Below, in pieces: positions 36,801-47,750 of a stretch of 64,000 nucleotides of DNA; position 1 is the first letter of the stretch; the number at the start of each line of letters is the position of its first letter. Both the position numbers and the translations under genes were made by a program. The notes under the pieces were generated by a model. The model did not search any database. It was given only the letters and a program-made list of their open reading frames with translations, and was not told the origin of the DNA. The stretch lies in NCBI GenBank assembly GCA_009739215.1, contig VSJF01000007.1:1-64000 (forward strand), read 5' to 3'. The stretch comes from Floccularia luteovirens (lineage: Eukaryota; Basidiomycota; Agaricomycetes; Agaricales; Squamanitaceae).

Positions 36801-38174
36801 TTATTCACCTACACCCTCGAGTACTTTAAACACATTCTCCTGTCTCTCTCTAAACGCTTTCAATCTTGTCATCCCCAAGCTTAAAGCATTTATCTTATTA
36901 ATGAACGCCGTCAACCTGCCATCAAAGCTGCTCCTATGAGTATGTTCTCCATTCATTCTTCGCTGCTCAGAACCAACTCCATTTTCCAGCATCTCTTTGA
37001 TACGATCTATACCAGACAATGGAATTTCTTCTCCATTTTGCACATGATTGATAGCAGACATATCGTCCTCCTCTTGTATTTCCCTCGCCTCTTTTCCAAT
37101 TTCTGCCATCGCCAACATGAACGGCCGTAGTTCTTGGGGACACTGGTCCAATGTTAGAGGTGTGCCCAATACACCTATGATAGAACCATCTGGAGTCATA
37201 GAAGTGGTAGCTACTTCCAAAATTGCGAATGCAACCGACGCAAAGTACGCTCTCGGACGATCCCCCTTCAAAAGAAGACGAAGCGATGGATTACGTTCTA
37301 GTGCATCAGCTAGGGATGCATATAGCGTCTCTCGAATGAATTCAATCGCTGGAGAATCAGCCGTCAGAATCGTGGGGGAACGGGTCGAAAATGAGGATGT
37401 TGAATTCGCAGGAGACGAGAAGCGACTAAGAAGGTAGTATTCGTACTAGGTGAAAGATAATTAGATGGCTGAGACTGACTTTTCTGGTGTCCAGGTGTCC
37501 ACTTCCGAGTATGAGTTCGCCCACGTCATTTCCTGGTTTACTTCCAGATAGCGCGTCATATCCGGGAGGAGGAACGAAAAGTGAACTTTCTTCTCACTAG
37601 AACTACCAGGAGAGTTCCCAGCGTCGATAGCAGCCTGCAAGTCAGCCTGCATATCTATCTTGAAATGAACGTCTCTGGCTAATTTCAATCGCAATACCAC
37701 GCAAATCCGCTGCAATCCCGTTCACACTGCTTTGGATGGGATGTGAAATTGGCTCTAGCCCACAAATTAATCGGGCAAGATCATGTTGGTGCTCCGGAGA
37801 AAGTGATTGTATCTCTGGGACAGTGTCTGCCCATAAATGCAGGAACGACACAAAAGCTGGGGGACAGTTCTCGTACGACAACTCTACTGGTGGTGTATTC
37901 TTGCTTGTTCTTGGAAGAGGAACTGAAGGAGGTTCCGTTGTACTTCGTAAAGCAGCGAAGTATAAGCATAGTGCTGGCCCTGATGTCCCAAAAATAAGGG
38001 AGATCATTGTATGTAAATGTTATTGTATAATTTACCTGTGATCATGAGATCTGCTTCAGCACTGCTGAGGATATCGGCATCAAGTAGGCGTTCAATTTTG
38101 GCTTGCGCCAATGAAGATTTAAGATAGCTGTGAAAGCTGTCTTGAACGAGTTGTTCAGATAATGTTTGCGACAT
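36801..38174 (-). CDS. Conserved basidiomycete protein of unknown function
   Basis: ATG at 38172-38174 (MSQTLSEQLVQDSFHSYLKS). Splicing at a GTAAAT donor and a CATCAG acceptor gives GPALCLYFAALRSTTEPPSV. A 49-bp intron (GTGTGAACG to AATTAG) joins HPIQS to TRDVHFKIDMQADLQAAID, and another joins WTPEK to YEYYLLSRFSSP. The last exon (36801-37437) encodes LKGDRPRAYFASVAFAILEV and a helical C terminus rich in Glu/Arg (LTAFINKINALSLGMTRLKA). No signal peptide or domain that I recognise. The three clean introns that keep the frame argue for a real gene of about 400 residues. Confidence 0.7.
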
Positions 38175-38309
38175 GATTAGTATGAACTCAGTTAGAGGAT
38201 TGCCACAGGTGGTGATGTGGAGCCGGTCTTATCAAGTACAATGCTTCTCATCACGTGGAACCAAATAGTATAGTCAGAGTCTACAGAAATCAGCATTCGT
38301 TTGCAAGAG

Positions 38310-40785
38310 ATTAATAATCTAAACGTCCAACTGAACCAAAAGTAAACTACGGTCCAAGAAGCTACTATTCATAATATTTGCTTAGAGAGTCCAGATTTGA
38401 TTCGTATTGAAATCGGTGCATTGCCAAGTTTGCACCTTATGTCCGTTAGTAGTGATACCTTGGTCAAGATCTAAGCATTGTCCTGATTTTCCCCTAGTGT
38501 CAGATATGAAGAAAATTAGGTAGCGTATAGACGAATTACCTTTGCCCTCCAAAGCAATACGGTTGTCCGTGGTGTAGAACCATTGTTGAGCTGGAAGATT
38601 ATCGAAACAAGTCCATATTTTCATCCCGACACCGTTCCCAGGAGCTATTACAGATATATGAAATCAGATAAACAGGATGAAAGGTGATCCAAACTCACTG
38701 GACCCTGCATCCAAACAAAAGTTAGTTCCCGCCAGGTGCACTTTGGTACTCGAGCTATTGACTATCCAGCGTTGGGCAGGAGTTCCATTACAATCGTATC
38801 TTTCCACAAGTTAGATCTCTGGGTAATCTTTATGATAGAAATAAGAATACACACATCTGAACTGGTGTTCCATCTGCGAAGACAGCACCTTGGACATCGA
38901 GACATTTGGCAGTGTTGAAGTTAGGATGAATTTGGCTTCCCGCAGGAGTGGGGAAACTTCCACTTGGACAGAAACTAGTATAACGCGTGTAATAACAGAT
39001 CAAGTAATTGAGAAATATAGTAGATTAGAGACTAACGTTATAATGAATAACGAATCACCAGGGAATGCACACTGGTTGAGAGGAATTGCGGGAGGTGCAG
39101 TGGTATTCAAGGGTGGAAAGGCCGTTGGTAGGCTGGGAGAAGGCTCCGGTACAAGATACGTCATCGCACGTTGCATTTCGACAAAATCCGTCAATCGGCT
39201 ATTTTTGCATAAACTATGACGTTGTTGCACCAATAAAAGAAGAAAAAATGAATATTTACAGATGTTTGCCCCCCGGGTGTTATACTCATACCAGTGTTGA
39301 AATGGTTGGGGTCCTTGACAATGTAGTAATACTGATTCTGAGGCATAGGTCAAAAATAAATACTAGATGAAACTTTGCATTTTTAGCCTTACTGTGTTGA
39401 AAAAACCTGCTCGTGTAGCTGCTCCATTGGCATTTCCTCCATTGGCATCGGTATAAAAGAATCCTGGAGTAATTCCGCTTGCAGTCTTGGTTATAGCGGC
39501 ACCCTTTTGGAGGACACGGTCAAAGGTGCCACCAATGTACAGGTTGATGTCTGTCGGACACTTATTTGAGACAAAATATCGAGTCGTGCCTGAAGGCGTC
39601 TGAGCGAAGTACAGCAGAGACGAACAAAGTAAGGAGAGCAAATAGAGCCATGGGGAGCGATGGATAATGAACTACTAAAGTTACTAAAAACCTGCGACAA
39701 AGAGTACGCTTTTAAGTGTCGGTCGGAATTTCGTAAGGGGGGTCTAAGGCGGATCTTGCTCGGGTGGTGGGAATCAAATTCAACTCGCTCCAGGGAGGAT
39801 CATGAGGTACAATTGAATATTCAAAGTTGGAGTATCAACAACGGCGTGTACAGGCCGCAAAGTTAGAGGTTACGCCATGATGCATTAGCCGCGATGTTAC
39901 GGACAGGCAAGACCTTGAAGCCCTTGATTGTGAAACTCTTCTTGCTCGGTAACATACTATCACTTGATCAGAGCTGCAAAACGCTCGGTGTAGCTCAACA
40001 ACCTGTGGATTCACTGGCCTCGCGCTTGCTGGGGGATCAATAAGGTTAATATAAATATATTCAAATACCCTGGTACAAAGTTAACTTCATAACTGTACTA
40101 GTCTGAGTGGAAGGATAGATACCAAGTCTTGTAAATTGACAGAGTCATTGACCTTCCATTTGGGGTCGATCCCCATGGAATGATTTGGCCTCACAAACGT
40201 AGTTCTCTGACGTCCAGATTGGGGTTAACTTAGCGACCTGTTGGAAAAACCAATTTAAGTCGATAATCAATTCTGATATCGTTACTATAGTATGCGTAAG
40301 TGACTCTGACAATGTTGTTCAAGAGAGCACACTATCATTCCTCCTTGTTGATGGCGGAGTTTGAAAAATGTGTGTCCGTAACAAAATAAGGTTAGTAGTG
40401 TCCACCCCCTCCTGTACCAACCCATTTCATAGAATGCTAGTAGACATTGACTGCGATCGTCAGTGCCTACATGGTACAGATGATTACCGTGGCCAAGGCT
40501 AATGCCTTTTCTTGATGTGCGGTGTGCATGTGTATGCGTGGATATAGTAGGACTTCTGTGGATTCAAAAAATTCGACAAACGATACATGTTCTCATAACG
40601 TGCGAATCGTTTCAAAATTTCGAATCGACGGTATGATTCGGTTGCTACTCCAACTCCGAATTACCAATGTTAGGAGGGACAAAATCCAACCTCACCTGTG
40701 ATTGTCGGTTGAGCCATTTATCCTGTTTCAAATTCAAACATTCAAAAGTTCAAGATTCAAAACCAACTATCGTAACACAAATTTA
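38310..40785. repeat. Tandem unit A of a three-copy array
   Basis: First of three direct repeats of about 2.4 kb, each holding one secreted lectin-type gene and the spacer behind its promoter. Starts with the shared run near AGTAAACTACGGTCC (38341) and ends before the matching run at 40806. The spacer shows AGGCAAGACCTT near 39904 and GCTAATGCCTTTTCTTGATG near 40498; both recur in unit B. The middle of the spacer (about 39965-40485) is not shared. Confidence 0.8.
38382..39651 (-). pseudogene. Thaumatin-like/ricin-B lectin secreted protein, array copy A, frameshifted
   Basis: ATG at 39649-39651 and MALFALLTLFVSAVL match the intact copy B, but one extra base at 39607-39608 (GTACTTCGC instead of GTACTCGC) shifts the frame inside the signal peptide and leads to a stop. 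Past that point the gene is complete: CPTDINLYIGGTFD, GFFYTDANGGNANGAATRAG, further exons with the ricin-B repeats (AKCLDVQGAVFADGTPVQM; CFDNLPAQQWFYTTDNRIAL) and the terminal NTNQIWTL. Since only the signal peptide is hit, an assembly error or very recent loss is likely. No ATG in the downstream frame would restore secretion. Confidence 0.75.
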
Positions 40786-40854
40786 ATCTAAATGTCCATC
40801 TGCAACACAAGTAAACTACAGTCCAAGAAGATGCTATCACAAAAAAAAGTGTTC
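39652..40854. other. Spacer between array copies A and B
   Basis: About 1.2 kb. Parts match the spacers of units B and C; a central piece does not. Short ORFs here look like spurious reading of repeated noncoding DNA. Confidence 0.45.
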
Positions 40855-43240
40855 TCAGAGAGTCCAGATTTGATTCGTATTGAAATTGGTACATTGCCAA
40901 GTCTGCACCTTATGTCCGTTAGTAGTGATACCTTGGTCAAGATCCAAGCATTGTCCTGATTTTCCCCCAGTGTCAAATATAGAAGAAATAAGCATCATAT
41001 AAACAATTTACCTTTGCCCTCCAAAGCAATGCGGTTGTCCGTGGTGTAGAACCATTGTTGAGCTGGAAGGTTATCGAAGCAAGTCCATATTTTCATTGCG
41101 ACACCGTTTCCAGGAGCTATAAATACATAGCATCAGGTAAGCAGAATGAGAGGTGATCCAAACTTACTGGACCCTGCGTCCAAGCAAAAGTTAGTTCTTG
41201 CCAGGCGGACTTTGGTGCTCGACCTGTTGAGTGTCCAGCGCTGGGCAGGAGTTCCATTGCAATCAAAGCTAAGGCAAAAGTTATATATCCAAGTGATTGT
41301 CATCAAAGAAGTGAAAATACGCACATCTGAACTGGTGTTCCGTTTGCGAAAACGGCACCCTTTACATCAAGACATTTAGCACTGTTAAAGTTGGGGTGAA
41401 TCTGGCTTCCCGCAGGGGTGGGGAAACTTCCACTTGGACAAAAACTAATATAACGTGGATGATAAGAGATCAAGTCATTGATAAGGGTAATAGTTTCAAT
41501 ACTAACGTTATGTCGAAGAATGAGTCACCAGGGAATGCACACTGGTTGAGTGGAATTGCAGGAGCTGTAGTGTTACTCAGGGGTGGAAAGGCTGTGGGTG
41601 GTTGGGAGAAGGCCCCGGTACAAGATACGTCATCGCACGTTGCAGTTCGACAAAAGCCATTTGTCTACTTTTGAATTAATGTGATTGTATCATGTAAGAA
41701 AAAGTAATGGTCAATTACAGAAGTCTGGCCCCGCGGTTTGATACTCAATCCAGTGTTGAAATGGTTGGGGTCCTTGACGAGATAGTAATATTGGTTCTGG
41801 ATTATAGATAAAAATGAGTACTACGTCAAGAATTTATATTTTAGCCTTACTGTGTTGAAAAATCCTGCTCGTGTAGCGGCACCATTGGCATTTCCTCCAT
41901 TGGCATCGGTGTAGAAGAATCCTGGAGTAAATCCGCTCGCAAACTTGGTTGTAGTAGCACCCTTTTGGAGGGTACTGTCAAAGGTGCCACCAATGTACAA
42001 GTTGATAGCTGTCGGACAATTATTTTGAACAAAATATTGAGTCGTGCCCGGAGGCGACTGAGCGAGTACAGCAGAGACGAACAAAGTAAGGAGAGCAAAC
42101 AAAGCCATGGAGAGCTAAGAACAGTGAACTATCAAAAGTTACTGAAAAGACCTGCGACAAAGAGTAAGCTTTTTAAGTGTAGGTCGTATGTCGTAAATGG
42201 AGTTCTAAGGCGGATCTTGCTCAAATGATAGAAATCAAATTTAACTCGTGCCTTGCAGGGAGGACCATAGATGGAGAGTATGAGGTCAGGAGGACAATTG
42301 AATATACGAGGATGGAGTAGCAAAAACGGCGTGTATACGCCGCAAAGTCAGAGATTACGCCATGAGCCGCGATGTTGTGGACGGGCAAGACCTTTGGAGC
42401 CCTTGATTGTAAAACCCTCCTTTCTCGGAACAGGTAAATGTGAAGAGGTTATCATCACCTGATTGCTAGCCGGAGTATTCCGATCTGTATTGACAACATC
42501 CAACCTGCACAGAGGTCATAGATTTCTATCAAAGCCGTCGAAACATCGTTCTATGAATTCTTTTCACGACAGGGTAGATGATCCTGAGACGAATGGTGAA
42601 AAGCCAAGGCTGGACCCGTAGGACGTATTCCTCACACAGTCAGAAGAAACTTGAAAGCCGTCACTAGTATTCTGGAATGTGGTTTTTCGGACTCGATATA
42701 ATAAGTATGGGGCTTTGTCAAATTGAGTCTTGGCAGACCTTCTAATTTGATGCGATGTTCGGTGAAAGCTATCAATGGTCCATGGGTTGTGGTACTTACA
42801 AACTACAACCCAAAAGGTTGCTGGAGTACGATGTTAGTGATCAGTGTGACACGTGGGTGACCACCCCGCAGAACTCTTGCACCTACACCACCAAAACGGT
42901 CGGACCTTTTCTCAAGGTTAATTACCAGATGTTAAATAAACCCTCATGTAATGGCCAAGGCTAATGTCTTTTCTTGATCTGCGGTGTGCATGTGTATGCG
43001 TGGGTATAGTAGGACTTCTGTGGATTCAAAAAATTCGACAAACGATACATGTTCTCATAACATGCGAATCATTCGATTTCGAATCGACGGTATGAATCGG
43101 TTGCTACTCCAACTCCGAATCACCCAGTTAGGGGCGACAAAATCCAACCTCACCTGTGATTGTCGGCTGAGCCATTCATCATCCTGTTTCAAACTTCAAA
43201 CATTCGATAGTTCAACATTCAGACCAACTATCGTAACACA
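40786..43240. repeat. Tandem unit B of the three-copy array
   Basis: Second direct repeat. Its spacer (42109-43240) matches unit A at both ends and unit C over most of 42360-42870, e.g. GAGGTTATCATCACCTGATT at 42436 and again at 44278, and GATCAGTGTGACACGTGGGT at 42839 and again at 44676. Confidence 0.8.
40855..42108 (-). CDS. Secreted protein: thaumatin-like domain plus ricin-B lectin domain, array copy B (intact)
   Basis: ATG at 42106-42108; signal peptide MALFALLTLFVSAVLAQ. The first domain (about residues 20-150) reads YFVQNNCPTAINLYIGGTFD, GFFYTDANGGNANGAATRAG, YYLVKDPNHFNTGLSIKPRG, a Cys-rich TATCDDVSCTGAF and NQCAFPGDS, resembling short fungal thaumatin-like/osmotin-like proteins. After PAGSQIHPNFNSAKCLDVKG come ricin-B-type repeats with QxW-like motifs (GTPAQRWTLNRSS, LPAQQWFYTTDNRIAL, KVQTWQC, NQIWTL). 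About seven exons. The likely role is a secreted carbohydrate-binding protein acting on cell walls or as defence; this is inferred from domains. All frames are open. Confidence 0.75.
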
Positions 43241-43309
43241 ATCTAAATGTCCATCTGCAACACAAGTAAACTACAGTTCAAGAAGATATTATCACAGAAA
43301 AAAGTGTGC
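42109..43309. other. Spacer between array copies B and C
   Basis: About 1.2 kb of repeated noncoding DNA, the upstream region of copy B followed by the downstream flank of copy C. No supported gene. Confidence 0.45.
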
Positions 43310-44740
43310 TCAGAGAGACCAGATTTGATTCGTATTGAAATCGGTGCAGTGCCAAGTTTGCACCTTATTTCCGTTAGTAGTGATCCCTTGGTCAAGATCC
43401 AAGCATTGTCCTGATTTTCCCCCAATGTCAGATTTGGAAAAAGTAAGTAGTGTATAGAAGATTTACCTTGGCCCTCCAAAGCGATACGATTGTCCGCGGT
43501 GTAGAACCATTGCTGAGCTGGAAGGTTATCGAAGCAAGTCCATATTTTCATTGCGACACCGTTTCCAGGAGCTATAAATATATAGCATCAGGTAAGCAGA
43601 ATGAGAGGTGATCCAAACTTACTGGACCCTGCGTCCAAGCAAAAGTTAGTTCCTGCCACGCTGACTTTGGTACTCGACCTAGTAAGTGTCCAGTTTTGGG
43701 CAGGAGTTCCATTGCAATCAAAGCTAAAGCAAAAGTTATATATCCAAGTGATTGTCATCAAAGAAATGAAATACGCACATCTGAACTGGTGTTCCGTTTG
43801 CGAAAACGGCACCCTTTACATCGAGACATTTAGCACTGTTAAAGTTGGGGTGAATCTGGCTTCCCGCAGGTTGAGTTGTGCCCGGAGGGGTCTGGGCGAG
43901 TACAGCAGAGACGAACAAAGTGAGGAGAGTAAACAAAGCCATGAGGAGCTATGAACAGTGGAATACCAAAAGTTACTGAAAAGACCTGCGACAAAGAGTA
44001 AGCTTTTAAGTGTTGGCCGTATGTCGTAAATGGGGTTCGAAGGTGTATCTTGCTCAAATGATAGAAATCAAATTTAACTCGTGCCGTGCAAAGAGGATCA
44101 TAGATGGAGAGTATGAGGTCAGGAGGACAATTGAATATACGAGGCTGAAGTAGAAAAAATGGCGTGTATACGCCGCAAAGTCAGAGATTACGCCATGAGC
44201 CGCGATGTTGTGGACGGGCAAGGCCTTTGGAGCCCTTGATTGTAAAATCCTCCTTTCTCGGAACAGGTAAATGTGAAGAGGTTATCATCACCTGATTGCT
44301 AGCCGGAGTATTCCGATCTGTATGGACAACATCCAGCCTGCACAGAGGTCATAGATTTCTATCAAAGCCGTCGAAACATCGTTCTATGAATTCTTTTCAC
44401 GACAGGGTAGATGATCCTGAGACGAATGGTGAAAAGCCAAGGCTGGACCCGTAGAACGTATTCCTCACACAGTCAGAAGAAACTTGAAAGCCGTCACTAG
44501 TATTCTGTAATGCGATTTTTCGGATTCGATATGATAAGTCCGGGCCTTTGTCAAATAGAAATGAGTCTTGGTAGACCTTCTGATTTGATGCGATGTTCGG
44601 TGAAAATTATCAATAGCCCATGGGCTGTGATACTTACAAGCTACAACCCAAATGGTTGCTGGCAAAACGATGTTAGTGATCAGTGTGACACGTGGGTGAC
44701 CACCCCAGAACTCTTGACTCCGAATCTCATGCATCAAATT
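43241..44740. repeat. Tandem unit C of the three-copy array (shortened)
   Basis: Third direct repeat, about 1.5 kb. It is shorter than A and B because the gene has lost about 0.6 kb internally and the right end of the spacer is missing; shared sequence stops near CACGTGGGTGACCACCCC (about 44705). Confidence 0.75.
43310..43942 (-). CDS. Ricin-B lectin-only secreted protein, array copy C, thaumatin-like domain deleted
   Basis: ATG at 43940-43942. The signal peptide MALFTLLTLFVSAVLAQ and the first mature residues TPPGTTQ run directly into PAGSQIHPNFNSAKCLDVKG, i.e. the start of the ricin-B part. The join is in frame, so the product is a signal peptide plus a lectin domain of about 130 residues (GTPAQNWTLTRSSTKVSVAG, LPAQQWFYTADNRIAL, NQIWSL). 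The exon-intron layout of the lectin part matches copies A and B and stays open. Whether the shortened protein folds and is expressed is unknown. Confidence 0.7.
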
Positions 44741-44834
44741 AGAGTCTTAAATAATCTTTAGTTCTTCAATTCAAATGGTCTTCACATCTATATATCATTT
44801 GTGACTATTCCAGAAAACATTCACGAAGAGTTAG
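43943..44834. other. Spacer between array copy C and the F-box gene
   Basis: About 890 bp; the first 760 bp repeat the spacer of unit B. The rest is unique and AT-rich. No gene seen. Confidence 0.4.
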
Positions 44835-46499
44835 CTACGCAGTCAATATCCGCCCAATCCATGCATCGTGGTCCCCACTAGAAGAGCACGTACTCCACCC
44901 ACAGCCACCACGCGACGGCTCTGATAAATTTACCATAGGAACGTTTAACATCGATATTTCCATCCCGTTAGAAATAAGCGCCTTGATTACAGGGTGCTCC
45001 TGATGAACTTCCTGAGTTCCATTTTTCATCAGGCCAATTTTCGCTCGTTTCAAGCTTCCTGTGCCGGTGCCGTGATCCGTACCCCTCGTTTGTAAGAAAT
45101 CCACAACGCTCTGACCCGAGAAATCACCACGGTCGCATATAAATTCTTTCAGCTGTGAACATGGCTGCGACAAAAGGATGTGGGATGGGGTGAGATTTCG
45201 AAGGAAAGTGTCTGAAATGACAAAACGTGATATTGCCAAGGGGTTAGCGGCGTGCAGGGAAAGATGGGTCAGTGACGAGATATTCTTAATACAGTCCAAA
45301 AGGAGAGCCTCTTGTATTGATTCGACGGTGAGCGAAAGGGATTCCAAACACGGTTTGTTCACAAAAATAGCTGTAAGGGGTGCCACGGGAACAATCGGTG
45401 TATGAGATACCTTGTTAGAGCCAAGGGCTTCCTCGTATGCTAAATTTCGTAATGATGGCAAGTCAAGTGCTGTGAAAAATCCCTCCGCATCAACACCCGG
45501 CTCAACTCTCACTACAAGACTCCATAGGTTCTGCATGGTAATTTTCTTTGGTGAGTTGGAGACTTCCGAATCCCCGATAACGATATTGCATTTCTGGAGT
45601 TGTGAACATTTCTCTAGAACTTGTAGCATGATTCCAGCAGAGAAGACGTATGGGGCCTGGTATATGGTTCTGTCCAAAGTGAGCTCTGTGATTGTCGACC
45701 AGGTTATAGGGAGTTCAGGGAAAATGCCCTGAAAGGTCAACCCGAACGTCACACTTGTTAAAGAGCATGACTCCAGGAACTTCCACGCATGCAAGTCAAT
45801 AACTTGGTGATCTTGAGCACTTCGTGCTGACAATTTGCGTAAGTTGACCGGACAAAACCTATTGAGACCTTCGGAGAACAACCTGTTTGTTGAATATGGT
45901 GCGGCAATCTCCAAGCTGATTAACCTGGATGCGTGTGGAAGTAAGATTTCCAAGAAATCCTGAATAAACCTAAATTCGCAAGGATTACGTTGTTTGATTG
46001 TCAGGGAGAGGCCGCAAGGGCCTGAGCGCGCTAGCCATGTGTTCGTCGCCTGGATAAATCCATGGAACGTACGCACACTCTCCCCATACATCGTTGGACT
46101 AAAAGATGGAAAGGATAGGTAGAGCGACGACCATAAAGTCGGGGTGGAGAATGCAATATTGCGCCAAGTTTTACAGACGCCGGCGAGCATTAAAATGATA
46201 TCTTGTGGTTTTGATAATTTATCTCCTTCGCAAGGTAGACAAAACTTGAAAACGAGACGTAGTACATCCTGTGGGAGACGTCGAACGGGAGAAAGGAGGG
46301 TAATGTAAGCATTTACAAGCTCACTCAGCCTGTCGCGTTCGCGTTGGAGACTGGCGAGTAGGGTTTGTACGCGGAGAATGTCAAGATCCAAGAAGGAAAC
46401 GCGTTGCATGGGTTCGGGCAAGAGGGATTTGATCTGTAAAACCTCAAGTGGTGAAGGGGAATAATTGGTGTTAAACAGGTCACTGAATTGAGATTTCAT
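44835..46499 (-). CDS. F-box protein (basidiomycete F-box/LRR-like)
   Basis: Single-exon ORF of 554 codons, ATG at 46497-46499. A helical N-terminal part (VQTLLASLQRERDRLSELVN) precedes the F-box: SPVRRLPQDVLRLVFKFCLP, then MLAGVCKTWRNIAFSTPTLW. The remaining 430 residues have irregular leucine-rich segments (LQVLEKCSQLQKCNIVIGD, ITELTLDRTIY, LTHLSLHAANPLA). This is the standard form of the large F-box families of mushrooms, where the F-box binds Skp1 in an SCF ubiquitin ligase and the C-terminal part recruits substrates. The substrate is unknown. It is intact. Confidence 0.85.
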   Translation of the reverse strand: MKSQFSDLFNTNYSPSPLEVLQIKSLLPEPMQRVSFLDLDILRVQTLLASLQRERDRLSELVNAYITLLSPVRRLPQDVLRLVFKFCLPCEGDKLSKPQDIILMLAGVCKTWRNIAFSTPTLWSSLYLSFPSFSPTMYGESVRTFHGFIQATNTWLARSGPCGLSLTIKQRNPCEFRFIQDFLEILLPHASRLISLEIAAPYSTNRLFSEGLNRFCPVNLRKLSARSAQDHQVIDLHAWKFLESCSLTSVTFGLTFQGIFPELPITWSTITELTLDRTIYQAPYVFSAGIMLQVLEKCSQLQKCNIVIGDSEVSNSPKKITMQNLWSLVVRVEPGVDAEGFFTALDLPSLRNLAYEEALGSNKVSHTPIVPVAPLTAIFVNKPCLESLSLTVESIQEALLLDCIKNISSLTHLSLHAANPLAISRFVISDTFLRNLTPSHILLSQPCSQLKEFICDRGDFSGQSVVDFLQTRGTDHGTGTGSLKRAKIGLMKNGTQEVHQEHPVIKALISNGMEISMLNVPMVNLSEPSRGGCGWSTCSSSGDHDAWIGRILTA

Positions 46500-47750
46500 G
46501 GTTATTCTGGCGTTGAATTAACCACCTACCTTCAAAGGTCATTTTATAAAGAAACTCCTATACTATTCGGAGAAATATCTCTCAAACAGCCTAAAGGGTT
46601 AAGTTGCAGGAGGTTTAAAATAAATCGTTCGGTATCTTATCTCAACGAAGGTCGTAATTCTGATGAACATGCGGCGCAAGAGGAAATACCTACACACTTG
46701 TGGGATGATAGACATGAGTTTGCTGACAGACTGCGGCTGAATATGTTTATATAGAGAATGGAAGCTCCACGACAATTTCCGGCCACTCACAGGCTGCCAG
46801 TCACATCACAGCAGTAGCGAGTTTCTGTATACAGAACCCACATTTCCACATTACTGTCCATGAGCTATAAGTCGGTCGAATTACTCAAAGAACTTGTACA
46901 CAACTTGAAATCTACCGAGTGAATCTGTTCCATTCTACACCACTTCCATTGTACGTTATCGCCACGGATAACACTTAACATACTATTCTCGATAGCCGCA
47001 GCATATTTATATCATATTTATACACTATCCTATTGGTCAGTTTCAAGTCTATTTCTAATGTTTCTTCCCCATATATTTGTTCCATGATACTGAAACTTCT
47101 GTCAAAACATAAACCTATAACAAAATGGCGGAAGTAATTGTAAGCGCCGGATGTTATAAGTGATCTTACCCTTGAACCTTCCAACCTGAAAATGCTTTTT
47201 CACATGTTGTACAGTCCCTCATAAGCGTGTGTAAGACTCGAAGCAAAGGCACTATACCCTAATATAACCAGGACTTTTAATTGTTATGCAGTGGAAATTT
47301 TTCACAAACGTTTACAAAACGAACAATAAATCGTCGTAACGTAAGAATTCTACTTTGTAACTGTGGGTTCGCATTCCCATGAGCTTGAAATCTGTAATAG
47401 GGTCGGTCTCAATGAACGATGGTAGATATAGTTGCAAGTTATAAAATATGAAATCATTGGATGAGATTGTTTTCTCCCACGTTTGGCGACAGTCATAATA
47501 AACTCCAAATTACTATAAACCTAACCCTAGGGTTTATTGATGTTTGTCACCAGTCTGTGAACCAAATACACATCCCAAGCAACTGCCACCAACGCAATAA
47601 TTACAACTAAACCCTTCATTAGTTCGGTAGACTGAACGTCGAACTGTAACCTTCTTTGTTGAGGTTATTATTTAAATTCAATAGAGGTAAGCAGTCTACG
47701 ATCATTTCTCTTCGCTGTTCTCACAGTCTGGAAGATATTGTTTGACAACA
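46500..47750. other. 1.25-kb intergenic stretch, no gene seen
   Basis: Lies between two divergent start codons (F-box minus, TFIIF beta plus). AT-rich, with only short ORFs. A CCTAACCCTAGGGTT sequence near 47519-47533 resembles an internal telomere-like repeat but is a single short occurrence. Confidence 0.35.

Noticed and set aside
47519..47533. CCTAACCCTAGGGTT, a telomere-like sequence
   Set aside because: Only one and a half repeat units in inverted form; no array, and genes continue on both sides.
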